NCBI GenBank assembly: GCA_041397725.1
Contig: JAWKVZ010000003.1
Span: 124,001 to 188,000, forward strand
Source of the DNA: JAGRKR01 sp041397725
Lineage (GTDB): Bacteria; Pseudomonadota; Alphaproteobacteria; Rhizobiales; Hyphomicrobiaceae
Length of the DNA stretch: 64,000 nt
Reading direction: 5' to 3'
Position 1 is the stretch's first letter. The number at the start of each line of letters is the position of its first letter. The notes beneath the pieces were generated by a model. The model was not told the DNA's origin and did not search any database. It saw only the letters and a program-made list of their open reading frames with translations. A program made the position numbers and the translations under genes. Shown here piece by piece: positions 16,428 through 25,278 of this stretch.

Positions 16428-16454
16428 AGAGCCGGGCAAAAGCCCGGCTCTTTT
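16428..16454 (+). terminator. Rho-independent terminator of the Lys-rich gene
   Basis: A perfect 10-bp stem (AGAGCCGGGC / GCCCGGCTCT) with an AAAA loop is followed by a TTTT run. It lies 49 bp after the stop codon of the Lys-rich gene and reads in its direction. It is the clearest intrinsic terminator in the window. Confidence 0.9.
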
Positions 16455-16790
16455 CGTTCGAGGGGGCTGGGGGTGGCCTGCGGGGGGCTTCGGACGGTCC
16501 GGTTTTCCCCGCATCCCCTGCACGGCGCCGGCTTCGCCTCGCGAGAGCCGCATCGCCAGTCGATGTGCCCGCGCACAAGGCGCCGCGCCGCGACGGAACG
16601 AGCGTCTGGGGAGCGTCGGATCACGCGCCAGATCGGCGACGGCGCGAGCGTCGAGCGCTCGCGCGGACGGGGGCGTGCGGCCCGGCTGTCATGAACCTGT
16701 GGATAAGTGCTGCGGCAAGACTGGCCCGCCCGGCTCCGGTCCGAGGCCTGGCGGCGGGGATCAGAGGTCGCGTCCGGCGCGTTGGCGGCC
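16455..16790. other. Intergenic region with no gene seen
   Basis: About 335 bp of very GC-rich DNA lie between the terminator above and the stop of the TPR gene, which reads toward it. The open frames here are antisense or chance frames with Arg/Pro/Ala-rich products. I see nothing functional. Confidence 0.4.
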
Positions 16791-17549
16791 TCAGCGTGCC
16801 GAGAGCGCTGCGATGCGCTGCTTGGCTTCCTCGAGGGATGGATCGATTTCGAGGGCGCGCTTGTAGTCGTCGATCGCCTTCTGCCTGTCGCCCTTGTCCT
16901 CGTAGGCCGTAGCGCGGTTGAAATAGACGTCGGCGTCGCGCGCATCGATCTTCAGCGCCATGTCGAAGTCGGCGATGGCCTTGTCCGGCTCGCCGAGCGC
17001 CTGCCAGGCAAGGCCGCGATTATTGTAGGCGCTGCCGAAAGCGGCATCGAGGCGGATGGCCTGACCGTAGTCGGCGATGGCGCGGCGGTGATCGCCCTTC
17101 TCGTCGAAGACGCTGCCACGATTGTAGTAGGCGCTGGCCTCCTCGGGCGCCAGCCGGATCGCCACGGTATAGTCGGCGATGGCCTTGTCGGCCTCGCCGA
17201 GGGCATCGTAGGAGTTGCCGCGGCTGATATAGAGCGCGGAGTCGTCGGCGGCGAGCTTCAGGGCGTCCGTGTAATCCTTGATCGCCTTCTCGTGCTCGCC
17301 TTGACCTGCCAGCAACTCGCCTCGGTGATGCAGGAGCTCCGCGCGCGCCTCGTCACTGCCGCCTGACTTCGCAAGTGCGCTCCCGCAAGCCGCCAGACGC
17401 TTGGCGGCATCGGCCTTCTCATTGATGCAGATCGCAGCATCGTCCATGCCGGCCTGGGCCAAGGCTCCCGTGCCCGTGGCGGCCAGCAGGCTGCCGGTTG
17501 CCAGGAGGCCTGCCGCAACGGCGGCACGCGGTCCACACCACCACGTCAT
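16791..17549 (-). CDS. Exported tetratricopeptide-repeat protein
   Basis: The 252-residue protein has an N-terminal signal peptide (hydrophobic core up to about residue 32, AQA-GM cleavage). A short Cys-containing segment follows, then about five TPR units of 34 residues. Each shows the canonical pattern, for example AYNNRGLAWQALGEPDKAIADFDMAL and YISRGNSYDALGEADKAI. TPR arrays mediate protein-protein contact; a periplasmic location is expected. The ATG at 17549 is chosen because a GGAG precedes it by nine bases; the frame begins at 17576. No partner is obvious in the neighbourhood. Confidence 0.85.
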   Translation of the reverse strand: MTWWCGPRAAVAAGLLATGSLLAATGTGALAQAGMDDAAICINEKADAAKRLAACGSALAKSGGSDEARAELLHHRGELLAGQGEHEKAIKDYTDALKLAADDSALYISRGNSYDALGEADKAIADYTVAIRLAPEEASAYYNRGSVFDEKGDHRRAIADYGQAIRLDAAFGSAYNNRGLAWQALGEPDKAIADFDMALKIDARDADVYFNRATAYEDKGDRQKAIDDYKRALEIDPSLEEAKQRIAALSAR

Positions 17550-17734
17550 GACGCAACTCCTCGTTCGGCGGAACACCTACGAAATCGGTTTTATCGGGTA
17601 GCGGTAGGGATTGCGACGAACGATTAAGCCGAGGATCGAGCCGCTGGCAAGCCCCGGCGGCTGTCCGGCATGCACGGTCATCGCGGGCTGTGGCGTCCGG
17701 GTCTCGCCTCGGCGCTCCCCCACGATGGGATCGA

Positions 17735-18328
17735 TCAGTGCCAGCTCGAGCGGCCACCCTTCAGCAGCAGTATGCGGTCTTGCGGCACGTCGAGCTTCGG
17801 GACGTCGGCGAGCGCCAGCCCCTCGATCAGCCCGCGCAGGCAGCGCATGACGCCGCCATGCGAGACCACCACGGTGTCGCGTGTGACGCCGGCGAGCCAG
17901 CCGGCGACGCGCTCCGACAGCATGGCGTAGCTCTCGCCGCCGGGGCCGGGGGGGCGCCAATGAAAGGGGTCCGCGCGCCGCGCCGCCAGCGCCTCGGCCT
18001 CCTCGAGCTTGATGGCGTCGAGCTTGCGCCGCTGCCAGCCGCCGTAGTGGATTTCCTTGAGACGATCCTCCAGCCGGTACTCGGTTGGTGAAAGGCCCAT
18101 CTCGCCGCGCACGATCTCCATGGTGTGGCGCGTGCGCAGGAGCGGGCTCGCCACGAAATCGTAGTGCTCCGGCCGGTCGAGCAGGGTGGCCAGCATGCGG
18201 CCGTTGCGCGCCGCCTGACCTTCGCCCTTGGCGTTGATCGGCACGTCCTCCTGGCCCTGGAAGCGCAGTTCGGCGTTCCAGTCGGTTTCGCCGTGCCGGA
18301 TGAAATAGATCGTGGCGGTTGTCTGCAT
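17735..18328 (-). CDS. Histidine phosphatase (phosphoglycerate-mutase-like)
   Basis: The 197-residue protein has the histidine-phosphatase core: IYFIRHGETDWN with the phospho-acceptor His at the N-terminus, FQGQEDVPIN, SPLLRTRHTMEI with the second Arg, and VVVSHGGVMRCL with the second His near the C-terminus. Family members hydrolyse or transfer phosphate on small molecules such as phosphoglycerate, alpha-ribazole phosphate or sugar phosphates; the substrate cannot be told. It starts 8 bp after the stop of the CurA-like reductase gene and is very probably co-translated with it. Confidence 0.88.
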   Translation of the reverse strand: MQTTATIYFIRHGETDWNAELRFQGQEDVPINAKGEGQAARNGRMLATLLDRPEHYDFVASPLLRTRHTMEIVRGEMGLSPTEYRLEDRLKEIHYGGWQRRKLDAIKLEEAEALAARRADPFHWRPPGPGGESYAMLSERVAGWLAGVTRDTVVVSHGGVMRCLRGLIEGLALADVPKLDVPQDRILLLKGGRSSWH

Positions 18329-18336
18329 GCCGGGTG

Positions 18337-19338
18337 TCAGAGCTTCAGGATGAGTTTGCCGTTGTTGCCGCCTGTATAGAGGAGAGCCAGCGTCGCGGCA
18401 AAGGCTTCGAGCCCGCCCTCGCGCACGTCCTCGCGGATCTTGAGACGGCCATCCTTGTGCCAGGCCGTCAACTCCGCCATGGCCTCGGGATAGCGGTCGA
18501 GGAAGTCGAACACCAGGAAGCCGCGGACGGTCAGCCGGTTGACCAGGATCGAGCGCATGTTGCGCGGGCCCGGGCTCGCTTGCGTGTCGTTGTAGCCGGA
18601 GATCATGCCGCACACGGGAATGCGGCCCCACATGTTCATGCGTGCGAGGCAGGCATCCAGCACGGCCCCGCCGACGTTCTCGAAATACACGTCGATGCCG
18701 TCGGGGCAGGCGGCGGCGAGGTCGGCGTCGAGCCGGCCGGCCTTGTAGTCGACGGCGGCGTCGAAGCCGAGCTCCTCGGTGAGGCGGCGGCATTTCTCGG
18801 CCCCGCCGGCGATGCCGACGGCGCGGCAGCCCTTGATCCTGGCGATCTGGCCGACGATGGAGCCGACCGCGCCCGAGGCGGCCGAGACGACGACGGTCTC
18901 GCCGGCCTTCGGTTTGCCGATGTCGAGCAGGCCGAAGTAGGCCGTCTTGCCGGGCATGCCGAGGCCGCCGATCCAGCGCTCGAGCGGCGCGACGGCGGTG
19001 TCCACCTTCTCGACGCCGCGCCCGTCCGAGGTGGCGTAGCGCTGCGCGCCGAGCATGCCGACGACGGCGTCGCCGGCCGCGAAATCAGGATGGCGGGACT
19101 GCACGACGTGGCCCGCCGCGTAGGCGCGCATCACCGCGCCGATCTTCACCGGCGGTACATAGGAGCGCCCCTCGCTGATCCAGCCGCGCATGGCCGGGTC
19201 GAGCGAGACGTATTCGACCCCGACGCGAAACTGGCCTTCGGCGAGTTCGGCGAGCGGCGCTTCCTCGATCTGGAAGTCCTCTCCGCGCACCATGCCGACC
19301 GGCCGGCGCGCGAGCTTCACCATGCGGTTCTGGCGCAT
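18337..19338 (-). CDS. NADP-dependent MDR oxidoreductase (CurA/leukotriene B4 dehydrogenase-like)
   Basis: The 333-residue protein belongs to the zinc-free medium-chain reductase group. It has YVSLDPAMRGWI, the nucleotide-binding segment SAASGAVGSIVGQIARIKG with GIAGG after it, DVYFENVGG, and a C-terminal NNGKLILKL. Relatives reduce alpha,beta-unsaturated ketones or aldehydes with NADPH. GGAGG lies eight bases before the ATG at 19338. It is the first gene of a pair with the histidine phosphatase (8-bp gap). Confidence 0.92.
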   Translation of the reverse strand: MRQNRMVKLARRPVGMVRGEDFQIEEAPLAELAEGQFRVGVEYVSLDPAMRGWISEGRSYVPPVKIGAVMRAYAAGHVVQSRHPDFAAGDAVVGMLGAQRYATSDGRGVEKVDTAVAPLERWIGGLGMPGKTAYFGLLDIGKPKAGETVVVSAASGAVGSIVGQIARIKGCRAVGIAGGAEKCRRLTEELGFDAAVDYKAGRLDADLAAACPDGIDVYFENVGGAVLDACLARMNMWGRIPVCGMISGYNDTQASPGPRNMRSILVNRLTVRGFLVFDFLDRYPEAMAELTAWHKDGRLKIREDVREGGLEAFAATLALLYTGGNNGKLILKL

Positions 19339-19586
19339 TCGTGTGTCCTCCCTTTTCACCCTGTGTAGCGGGAAGGCGGCCGGGAGAACAAGGGGATGGG
19401 GTGGGGTGGAGAGCGGAAGGTTTGCGCGGCGGACCTCCGAACGCGACCGGTGCACCGGTCGTATTCGGCTACCAAAATGGGGCGAACGCGACGGCATGAA
19501 TCGCTTTATGGTTGCCGAATGGCTACAGCCTTGGCGCTCAGTCTCCCATAGGGTGGCAATCTGTGTATGCGTTAAGGGGGGGTGTT

Positions 19587-20648
19587 GTGCGTTTCCATAT
19601 TGTGGGCGGTATTCTTGCGGCGTGCGTTGGGTTGTCAGCTTGTGTTTCCACGCCCTCTTTTCATTCTGACGTGCTGACACCAGCTGATATCGTGTTGAAT
19701 GTCCAATGTGAAATTGAGAGGGCTCTTCGCTCTCGTGGAGCACAGGGGGATGTTGAGTCGGTCTCTCATGATTGGCTCGCGGATTGGAATGTTTCCGTGA
19801 CCCTTTCACTTACCGTATTTAACAAGGGCAACGGATCAAGTGACGCCGCTCTCGCCATCCCATTGACACCTGGTGTTTCAACTCCTGCCCTGACGCTAGC
19901 TCTCAATACCGAGGCAACCCGAGTTGCCCGGTTGAGCTTTCAGCGCAGCGTCAACGATATTAAGCAGGCCAAAGCGTGCGGGCTACTTGCCAACGGACGC
20001 GATCGTCTTCCGCTTCGCTTGCATGGTGACCTCGGAATCAAGCAGTGGCTCGATCGAATTGTTCACGTGCAGACAACTGCAAAAGTGGCGCCTGGTGAAC
20101 TCCGCCAAATTGACTATGATGTCGAGTTCAAGATCGAAAAGACCTTGACCCCATCTTTGCGTTTGACACTCATCCCGGTAGGAACGCGGACCATGGCGGG
20201 AGGGGGAAGGCTCGAGCTCTTGGCTCGCTACACACACAAGCTCGCCCTGGTATTGACTAAGCGTCCGAGCGGAAGTCCGCCTCCAACACGTGTTGTGATA
20301 GTTGGATACGATATTGATGAGAAGAAGCGCCGTGTCGATGGGGCTGCGCGAAAGCGGTTGGCAGACTTGGAAAAGGAGCGCAAGAGGATCGAAACGGCGA
20401 TACGAGACGTGAAGGAGCGAAAGGGTCTCCATTGGCAAGGTGTGAGCCCAGAGACTCAACGCGCAGAGATTGAACGATTGGAGCGTCGTCAGGCCCAGAT
20501 TGTGCGGCAACAGCGAAGCTTGAGAGGGTATCTCGCAAGGTCACAGGAAACGCAGAAAAAAGGTCTTTCGGAACGAGAGAAGCGCGATCTTGATGATGCA
20601 GTAACTCGGTCGATACTCAGAGGCATCCAGGATGAATTGTCTCGGTGA
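19587..20648 (+). CDS. Putative lipoprotein with C-terminal coiled coil
   Basis: The 353-residue product from GTG 19587 has a short basic N-terminus, a hydrophobic core and a lipobox LSAC at about residue 19, so it should be lipid-anchored. A middle beta-rich region follows (about 25-230). The C-terminal third is highly charged and heptad-like (RKRLADLEKERKRIETAI, ERLERRQAQIVRQQRSL), predicted coiled coil. AAGGGGGG precedes the GTG; the frame is open from 19512. By eye the DNA is clearly richer in A/T, and uses A/T-ending codons more often, than its neighbours on both sides, which suggests recent acquisition. I do not recognise a family. Confidence 0.75.
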   Translation: MRFHIVGGILAACVGLSACVSTPSFHSDVLTPADIVLNVQCEIERALRSRGAQGDVESVSHDWLADWNVSVTLSLTVFNKGNGSSDAALAIPLTPGVSTPALTLALNTEATRVARLSFQRSVNDIKQAKACGLLANGRDRLPLRLHGDLGIKQWLDRIVHVQTTAKVAPGELRQIDYDVEFKIEKTLTPSLRLTLIPVGTRTMAGGGRLELLARYTHKLALVLTKRPSGSPPPTRVVIVGYDIDEKKRRVDGAARKRLADLEKERKRIETAIRDVKERKGLHWQGVSPETQRAEIERLERRQAQIVRQQRSLRGYLARSQETQKKGLSEREKRDLDDAVTRSILRGIQDELSR

Positions 20649-20693
20649 GGCAGTAGAGCATTAGAGTTGACTTGCGCTCACTCGCACACCCTC

Positions 20694-21572
20694 TCACCCG
20701 CGCTCCATCGGGCACGAGGGGTCGTTGGCCCATTCCTGCAGGGAGTTGGTGTAGATGCCGACGTTGTCGACGCCGAGCAGGCTGAGAACGAGGGCGTCGC
20801 TGCTCGCCGCGATGCCGCCGCCGCAATAGACAATCACGCGCTCGGCGGTGGTGGCGCCGGCGGCCTCGAACAGGGCGCGAAGCTCGGCGGGAGACTTGTA
20901 GGCCTGCGTCTGCGGGTCGATCAGGGCGCGGGCTGAAACGACCGCGCTGCCGGGAATGCGGCCCGCCCGGCCGTAGGTGACGCCGGCGCTGCCGGCGTGC
21001 TGCTCCTCGGTCAGCGCGTTGAGCAGCAGCGTGCCCGGCCGGCCGATGGCGGCGCGCACCTCCTCCTTGCCGACGAAATAACCGGGCCGCGGGCGCGCGA
21101 GGAAGCGGGCGGCGGGGTAGATGGTCGGCTCGCGCGTGAGCGGATGGCCGGCATGGGTCCAACTCGCCACGCCGCCGTCCAGAACGGCCACGTCGTCGAA
21201 GCCGAAGCCGCGCATCATCCACCACACGCGCGCCGCCCACTGGTTGCGCGTGCGGTCGTAGAGCACGACGCGCGTGCCCTCGCCGATGCCAAGGCGCGAC
21301 ATGGCGGCGGCGAAGTGGTCGGCGCTCGGCACGACGAAGCGCAGGGGGCTGGTGCCGTCCGAGAGGTCGGCCTGCAGGTCGATGAAGCCACTGCCGGGGA
21401 TGTGGCCGGCGTCGTAGTCGGCGCGGCCGCTTTCGGCGCGCTGGCCCGAAAGGTCCGGCAGCGGGTGGAGGTGAACCGTGCAGTCGAACACGCGAAGGTC
21501 CGGACGCCCCTGGTTGGCGGCGAGCCAGTCGACGGAGACGAGATGCTGCGGGCGGCGGAAGCCTTCGGTCAT
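20694..21572 (-). CDS. sseA: Two-domain sulfurtransferase (thiosulfate/3-mercaptopyruvate type)
   Basis: The 292-residue protein has two rhodanese domains. The N-terminal domain carries the usual entry motif YDAGHIPGSGFIDL and WWMMRGFGFDDVAVLDGG. The C-terminal domain has the active-site Cys in VYCGGGIAAS. It transfers sulfane sulfur from thiosulfate or 3-mercaptopyruvate to acceptors; the CGGG loop is closer to the mercaptopyruvate type. It lies 39 bp downstream of epmB on the same strand and so probably belongs to the epmA-epmB transcript. Confidence 0.92.
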   Translation of the reverse strand: MTEGFRRPQHLVSVDWLAANQGRPDLRVFDCTVHLHPLPDLSGQRAESGRADYDAGHIPGSGFIDLQADLSDGTSPLRFVVPSADHFAAAMSRLGIGEGTRVVLYDRTRNQWAARVWWMMRGFGFDDVAVLDGGVASWTHAGHPLTREPTIYPAARFLARPRPGYFVGKEEVRAAIGRPGTLLLNALTEEQHAGSAGVTYGRAGRIPGSAVVSARALIDPQTQAYKSPAELRALFEAAGATTAERVIVYCGGGIAASSDALVLSLLGVDNVGIYTNSLQEWANDPSCPMERG

Positions 21573-21611
21573 GGCGGAATTCCTCCTGTGTGGTCGGCAG
21601 CGCTCGCGCGC

Positions 21612-22673
21612 TCAGTCCTCGGGCGGGTAGGCGTGGCGCCGGCCGGTCGCATCCTCGATCTCGAGGCGTGTCGGGTCACCCGCGATGGCATGGACGTGCG
21701 CCGCGCCGACCGGCACTTTGCCGTAGCCGCCGGGAATGTCCAGCACGTAGGTCGGGAGCGCCAGGCCCGAGAGGGTCTGCTGCAGGCGGCGCACGAGTTC
21801 CTGCCCCTCGGCGAGGGTCGTGCGCAGATGCGCGGTGCCGGGAGCGAGGTCGGCGTGGTGCAGGTAGTAGGGCTTGATGCGCAACGCGACGAGACGGCGG
21901 AAGAGGGCGCTCAGGGCCGCGACCGTGTCGTTGACGCCCTTGAGCAGAACCGACTGGCTCACCATGGGGATGCCGGCCGCGATCAGCCGGTTGCAGGCGG
22001 CGGCGACGGCCGGCGTCAGCTCGCGGGCGTGATTGGTGTGAAGCACGACGTAGGTGGTCTTGTCCGCTGCTGCGAGTGCGGCGACGACCTCAGGCGTGAT
22101 GCGCTCCGGCGCGGCCACGGGCACGCGCGTGTGCCAGCGGATGATCTGGACATGCGAGATGGCGGCGAGGCGGGCGACGACCTCGCGGATGCGCCGGGCG
22201 GACAGCATCAGCGGATCGCCGCCGGTCAGGATGACCTCCCAGATGCCGGGATCGGCGGCGATGTAGCCGAGTGCGGCCTCCAGCGCCTCGGCCGGGAGCG
22301 TGCCGGCGCCGTCGGGACCGACGACGGCGCGGCGGAAGCAGAAGCGGCAATAGACCGGGCAGACGTGCACGAGCTTCAGCAGCACGCGGTCGGGGTGGCG
22401 GTGGACGAGGCCCGGCAGTGGCGAGTGGGGGCCGTCGCCGGTCGGGTCGGCGTGCTCGCCGGGTGCGGTGGTCAGCTCGCGCACGTCGGGCACGAACTGG
22501 CGCGCGATCGGGTCCGCGGGATCGTGCGGGTCGATCAGGTCGGCCAGCGCCGGCGTGAGGGCAATGGCATAGCGGGCCGCCACGTCCGCGAGCGCACCGT
22601 GCTCCTGTGCGGGCACGAGGCCGCGCGCGCCGAGCGCGGCGAGCGTCGTCAGCGTCTTGCCGGAGTCGCTCAT
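21612..22673 (-). CDS. epmB: EF-P beta-lysylation protein, radical-SAM lysine 2,3-aminomutase type
   Basis: The 353-residue protein is of the KamA/EpmB family. It has a radical-SAM cluster motif CPVYCRFC (Cys 105, 109, 112), GGDPLML, and a PLP-binding region near the C-terminus with the Lys in GGYGKVPVG. EpmB converts (S)-alpha-lysine to (R)-beta-lysine, which EpmA attaches to EF-P. It is shorter than clostridial lysine 2,3-aminomutases, as expected for EpmB. Its start overlaps the stop of epmA by 4 bp (ATGA), so the two are translationally coupled. The efp gene is directly next to epmA, divergently. Confidence 0.94.
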   Translation of the reverse strand: MSDSGKTLTTLAALGARGLVPAQEHGALADVAARYAIALTPALADLIDPHDPADPIARQFVPDVRELTTAPGEHADPTGDGPHSPLPGLVHRHPDRVLLKLVHVCPVYCRFCFRRAVVGPDGAGTLPAEALEAALGYIAADPGIWEVILTGGDPLMLSARRIREVVARLAAISHVQIIRWHTRVPVAAPERITPEVVAALAAADKTTYVVLHTNHARELTPAVAAACNRLIAAGIPMVSQSVLLKGVNDTVAALSALFRRLVALRIKPYYLHHADLAPGTAHLRTTLAEGQELVRRLQQTLSGLALPTYVLDIPGGYGKVPVGAAHVHAIAGDPTRLEIEDATGRRHAYPPED

Positions 22674-23740
22674 GCCGGGGCCTGCGGATCGGTTTCAGCG
22701 ACGGGAGTCCATACGATGTGGGCGAGGGACGGCGCGCCGGTCGCCAGCATCACCAGCCGATCGAGTCCGAGCGCGGCGCCGCTCGCCGGCGGCATGGCGG
22801 CGAGGGCGGCGAGGAAGTCCTCGTCGATGGGGTAGCGGCGACCGTAGATGCGGGCCTTCTCGGCCATCTCCGCCTCGAGCAGGGCGCGTTGCAGCCGCGC
22901 GTCGGTCTGCTCGGCGAAAGCGTTGGCGACCTCGACGCCGGCCACGTAGAGCTCGAACCGCTGGGCGAGGCGCGCATCGCGCGGGGAGGGGCGCGCGAGC
23001 GGCGACTGGCTGGCCGGGTAGCCGTCGAGGATGGTGGCGCGGCCACGCCCGAGATGGGGATCGAGGCAGGCGACCACGAGGCGGCTGACGATGTCGGCCC
23101 AGGTGTCGTCGCCGGCCACCCGCACGCCCGCGCGCACGGCAGCGGCGGCGAGCGCATCGCGATCGCCGCTTCCCGTCGCGTCCAGTGTGGCGAGCAGGTC
23201 GATGCCGGCATGGCGCGCCATGGCATCGATGAAGGCCAGGCGCTCGGGTGCGGCGAAGGGATCGGCGGATGCGTCGCGCCAGCGCATCGTCGTGCTGCCC
23301 GCCGCCTCCGCCGCGACGCGCAGCAGATCCGCGCAGTCCGTCATCAGCGCCTCGTAAGGCTCGCCGGCCCGATACCACTCGAGCATGGTGAACTCGGGAT
23401 GGTGGAGCGGCCCGCTCTCGCGATTGCGGAAGACCCTGGCGAGGCAATAGATGCGGCTTTCGCCGGCGGCCAGCAGCTTCTTGCAGGCGAACTCGGGCGA
23501 GGTGTGCAGATAGAGTCGCTTGCTGCTGCCGTCGGTCCGCTCGAGTTGCGTCTCGAAGGCGTGGAGATGCGTCTCGTTGCCGGGCGAGATCTGCAGGGCC
23601 GCCGGCTCGACCTCGACGAAGCCCTGGGCGTCGAAATGCGCACGGATGGCAGCCAGGATGCGGCGGCGCGCGAGAAGCAGGGGCCGGCGATCCGCATGCA
23701 CGGACGGGCTCCACCAGGTCTGGGGCGCGCGAGAAGCCAT
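22670..23740 (-). CDS. epmA: EF-P--(R)-beta-lysine ligase
   Basis: The 356-residue protein is a class II lysyl-tRNA-synthetase-like enzyme without the anticodon-binding domain. Motif 2 (ARVFRNRESGPLHHPEFTMLEWYRAG) and motif 3 (GAALGLDRLVML) are present, as is SPEFACKKLL. EpmA (also PoxA/GenX) activates (R)-beta-lysine with ATP and ligates it to the conserved Lys of EF-P. It overlaps epmB by 4 bp and faces efp across about 185 bp. This makes a compact modification locus in which the enzyme genes and the target gene are divergent. Confidence 0.94.
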   Translation of the reverse strand: MASRAPQTWWSPSVHADRRPLLLARRRILAAIRAHFDAQGFVEVEPAALQISPGNETHLHAFETQLERTDGSSKRLYLHTSPEFACKKLLAAGESRIYCLARVFRNRESGPLHHPEFTMLEWYRAGEPYEALMTDCADLLRVAAEAAGSTTMRWRDASADPFAAPERLAFIDAMARHAGIDLLATLDATGSGDRDALAAAAVRAGVRVAGDDTWADIVSRLVVACLDPHLGRGRATILDGYPASQSPLARPSPRDARLAQRFELYVAGVEVANAFAEQTDARLQRALLEAEMAEKARIYGRRYPIDEDFLAALAAMPPASGAALGLDRLVMLATGAPSLAHIVWTPVAETDPQAPA

Positions 23741-23925
23741 GCTTCATCCATCGTCTGGTGTGGGCGGTGGAGCGCCGACGACGCGGCGCCACACCGCAAG
23801 CCGCGCAAAATGCGGCTTGGCGCGCGGGCGTCGACAGGGTATGAACCGGCCTCGAACACCCCAAGGACTGCACGCTGCGCCGGGTCGACGACCCCTCGTT
23901 ACAGCGTCAACGCGCGAGGTCGCAC

Positions 23926-24495
23926 TTGCCCAAGGTTATTGCAAGCTCAATCCGTAAAGGCAATGTCGTCGATATCGACGGCCGCCTGCACGTGGTCATT
24001 CGCGCGGAGAACATCCATCCGGGCAAAGGCACGCCCGTAACGCATCTCGAGATGCGGCGCATCAGCGACGGCGTCAAAGTGGTCGAGCGCTATCGTACGA
24101 CCGAGCAGGTCGAGCGGGCTTTCATCGACGAGGTGACGTACCAGTACCTCTATCAGGACGGCGAGAGCTACACGTTCATGCATCCCGAGACCTACGAGCA
24201 GGTCGGGGTTCCCGGTGAGATGGTCGGCGATCAGGCCGCCTATCTGCAGGAGGGCATGGAAGTGACGCTCAGCATGCACCAGGGCGTGCCGGTGGCCATA
24301 GATCTGCCGGCGCGCGTTACGCTGGAGATCGTCGAGACCGAGCCGGTCGTGAAGGGGCAGACTGCGGCCTCGTCCTACAAGCCGGCCGTGCTCTCGAACG
24401 GCGTGCGCACGATGGTGCCGCCGCATGTTGCCGCGGGCACACGCGTTGTCGTCTTGACGGAAGACGGCAGCTACGTGGAGCGCGCCCGCGACTGA
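23926..24495 (+). CDS. efp: Translation elongation factor P
   Basis: The 189-residue protein is EF-P: N-terminal KOW-like domain (SSIRKGNVVDIDGR), the modified loop HPGKGTP with the target Lys at position 34, and C-terminal OB domains. EF-P binds the ribosome E site and helps form peptide bonds at polyproline stretches; Lys34 would be beta-lysylated by EpmA and EpmB encoded next door. The start is TTG at 23926: GAGG precedes it and related proteins begin at this point. Proline runs in neighbouring genes (PPP at the left edge, five prolines in the protein at 35788-37296) are likely clients. Confidence 0.95.
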   Translation: MPKVIASSIRKGNVVDIDGRLHVVIRAENIHPGKGTPVTHLEMRRISDGVKVVERYRTTEQVERAFIDEVTYQYLYQDGESYTFMHPETYEQVGVPGEMVGDQAAYLQEGMEVTLSMHQGVPVAIDLPARVTLEIVETEPVVKGQTAASSYKPAVLSNGVRTMVPPHVAAGTRVVVLTEDGSYVERARD

Positions 24496-24501
24496 GCGAC
24501 G

Positions 24502-24768
24502 TCAGCGCTTGCGACCTTTGCGGCCATTGGGCCGGCCGGCCTTGCGAAGGGACGGCAGCAGCGGCTCGATCCGCTTCGGCGGCAGCCTGAGATAGCGCGG
24601 CTCTGTCGGGACCACCGTCTTCTGGGCGGGCGCCTTGGCGGGCGACTCGGGCTTGCTGGCCTTGGCCTGGCCGGCCTTGGCGCCCACCGGCATAACCATG
24701 ACCGCGGCGACGATCGCAATCAAGGCCAGGCGTGCAGCCCGCGGCTCGAACCGTCGTGGGCGCCCCAT
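24502..24768 (-). CDS. Short basic exported protein, unknown
   Basis: From ATG 24768 this is an 88-residue product with an Arg-rich N-terminus, a hydrophobic segment (LALIAIVAAVMVMPVGA) and a Lys/Pro/Arg-rich mature part ending in RPNGRKGRKR. The frame stays open upstream; ATG 24909 gives 135 residues but without a better ribosome-binding site, so the start is uncertain. It is convergent with efp (6 bp between stops). The basic, low-complexity exported character is similar in kind, though not in sequence, to the Lys-rich protein just upstream on the same strand. No family recognised. Confidence 0.55.
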   Translation of the reverse strand: MGRPRRFEPRAARLALIAIVAAVMVMPVGAKAGQAKASKPESPAKAPAQKTVVPTEPRYLRLPPKRIEPLLPSLRKAGRPNGRKGRKR

Positions 24769-25278
24769 GGTGGCCAGCGGCGCGTCGCATTCATCCTGCA
24801 GAAGTGAGGTCGGATGCCGCGCTGCGACGTGCGGCGCCCGCGCCGTCGGCCCCGGTCGCCCGGGACGGCGCATCACGCAGGGGTTTTCGGGGGCAATACG
24901 ATCGCTCATCTCGTGCCTAACGTGGCGCTCTTGCGGCGTGTGCGCAAGCCTGGAGTGCCGCCAGCATGAAAGGAAGGCGGGGCCGGGCCCGCCGTCGAGC
25001 CACGCCGTGCCGCCATCCCGGCAGGCCGTCTTGCGCCCGATCGTACTGCGTCGCGCCGGGCACGATAGCCACGCCTGACGCCCAGACACGAAGAAGGGCC
25101 GAAGCACTCGGCTCCGGCCCCACTTCCGATCACTCCGCTCATCCATTTCATCGCCGGGCATCGAGACCCGTCATGGCTTGGCGTCGCGTTATGAAACTTC
25201 CCCAGCGTTCCGGCTCGAACCCACGATCCGATTGACGTGCTCAGGCCGTGGGTCGCGCCTTGACTTCGCGTCCAGGCT
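24769..25278. other. Intergenic region between two basic exported proteins
   Basis: About 510 bp with no convincing gene. The minus-strand frame of the short basic protein extends into it but loses protein-like character. An imperfect hairpin at 25096-25120 could end transcription of the Lys-rich gene. Confidence 0.4.
25096..25120 (-). terminator. Possible terminator of the Lys-rich gene
   Basis: A GGGCCG / CGGCCC stem, extended by AGC / GCT across one mismatch, is followed on the minus strand by TTCTTC. It lies about 160 bp downstream of the stop of the Lys-rich gene. The T run is interrupted, so confidence is moderate. Confidence 0.45.

Noticed and set aside
20997..22835. 612-codon plus-strand frame over sulfurtransferase and epmB
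   Set aside because: Antisense to two clear enzymes; composition is typical of shadow frames.
25190..25260. T-arm-like sequence resembling a tRNA 3' fragment on the minus strand
   Set aside because: A GTTCGAG loop is present but no matching T stem, acceptor stem or anticodon arm can be built.
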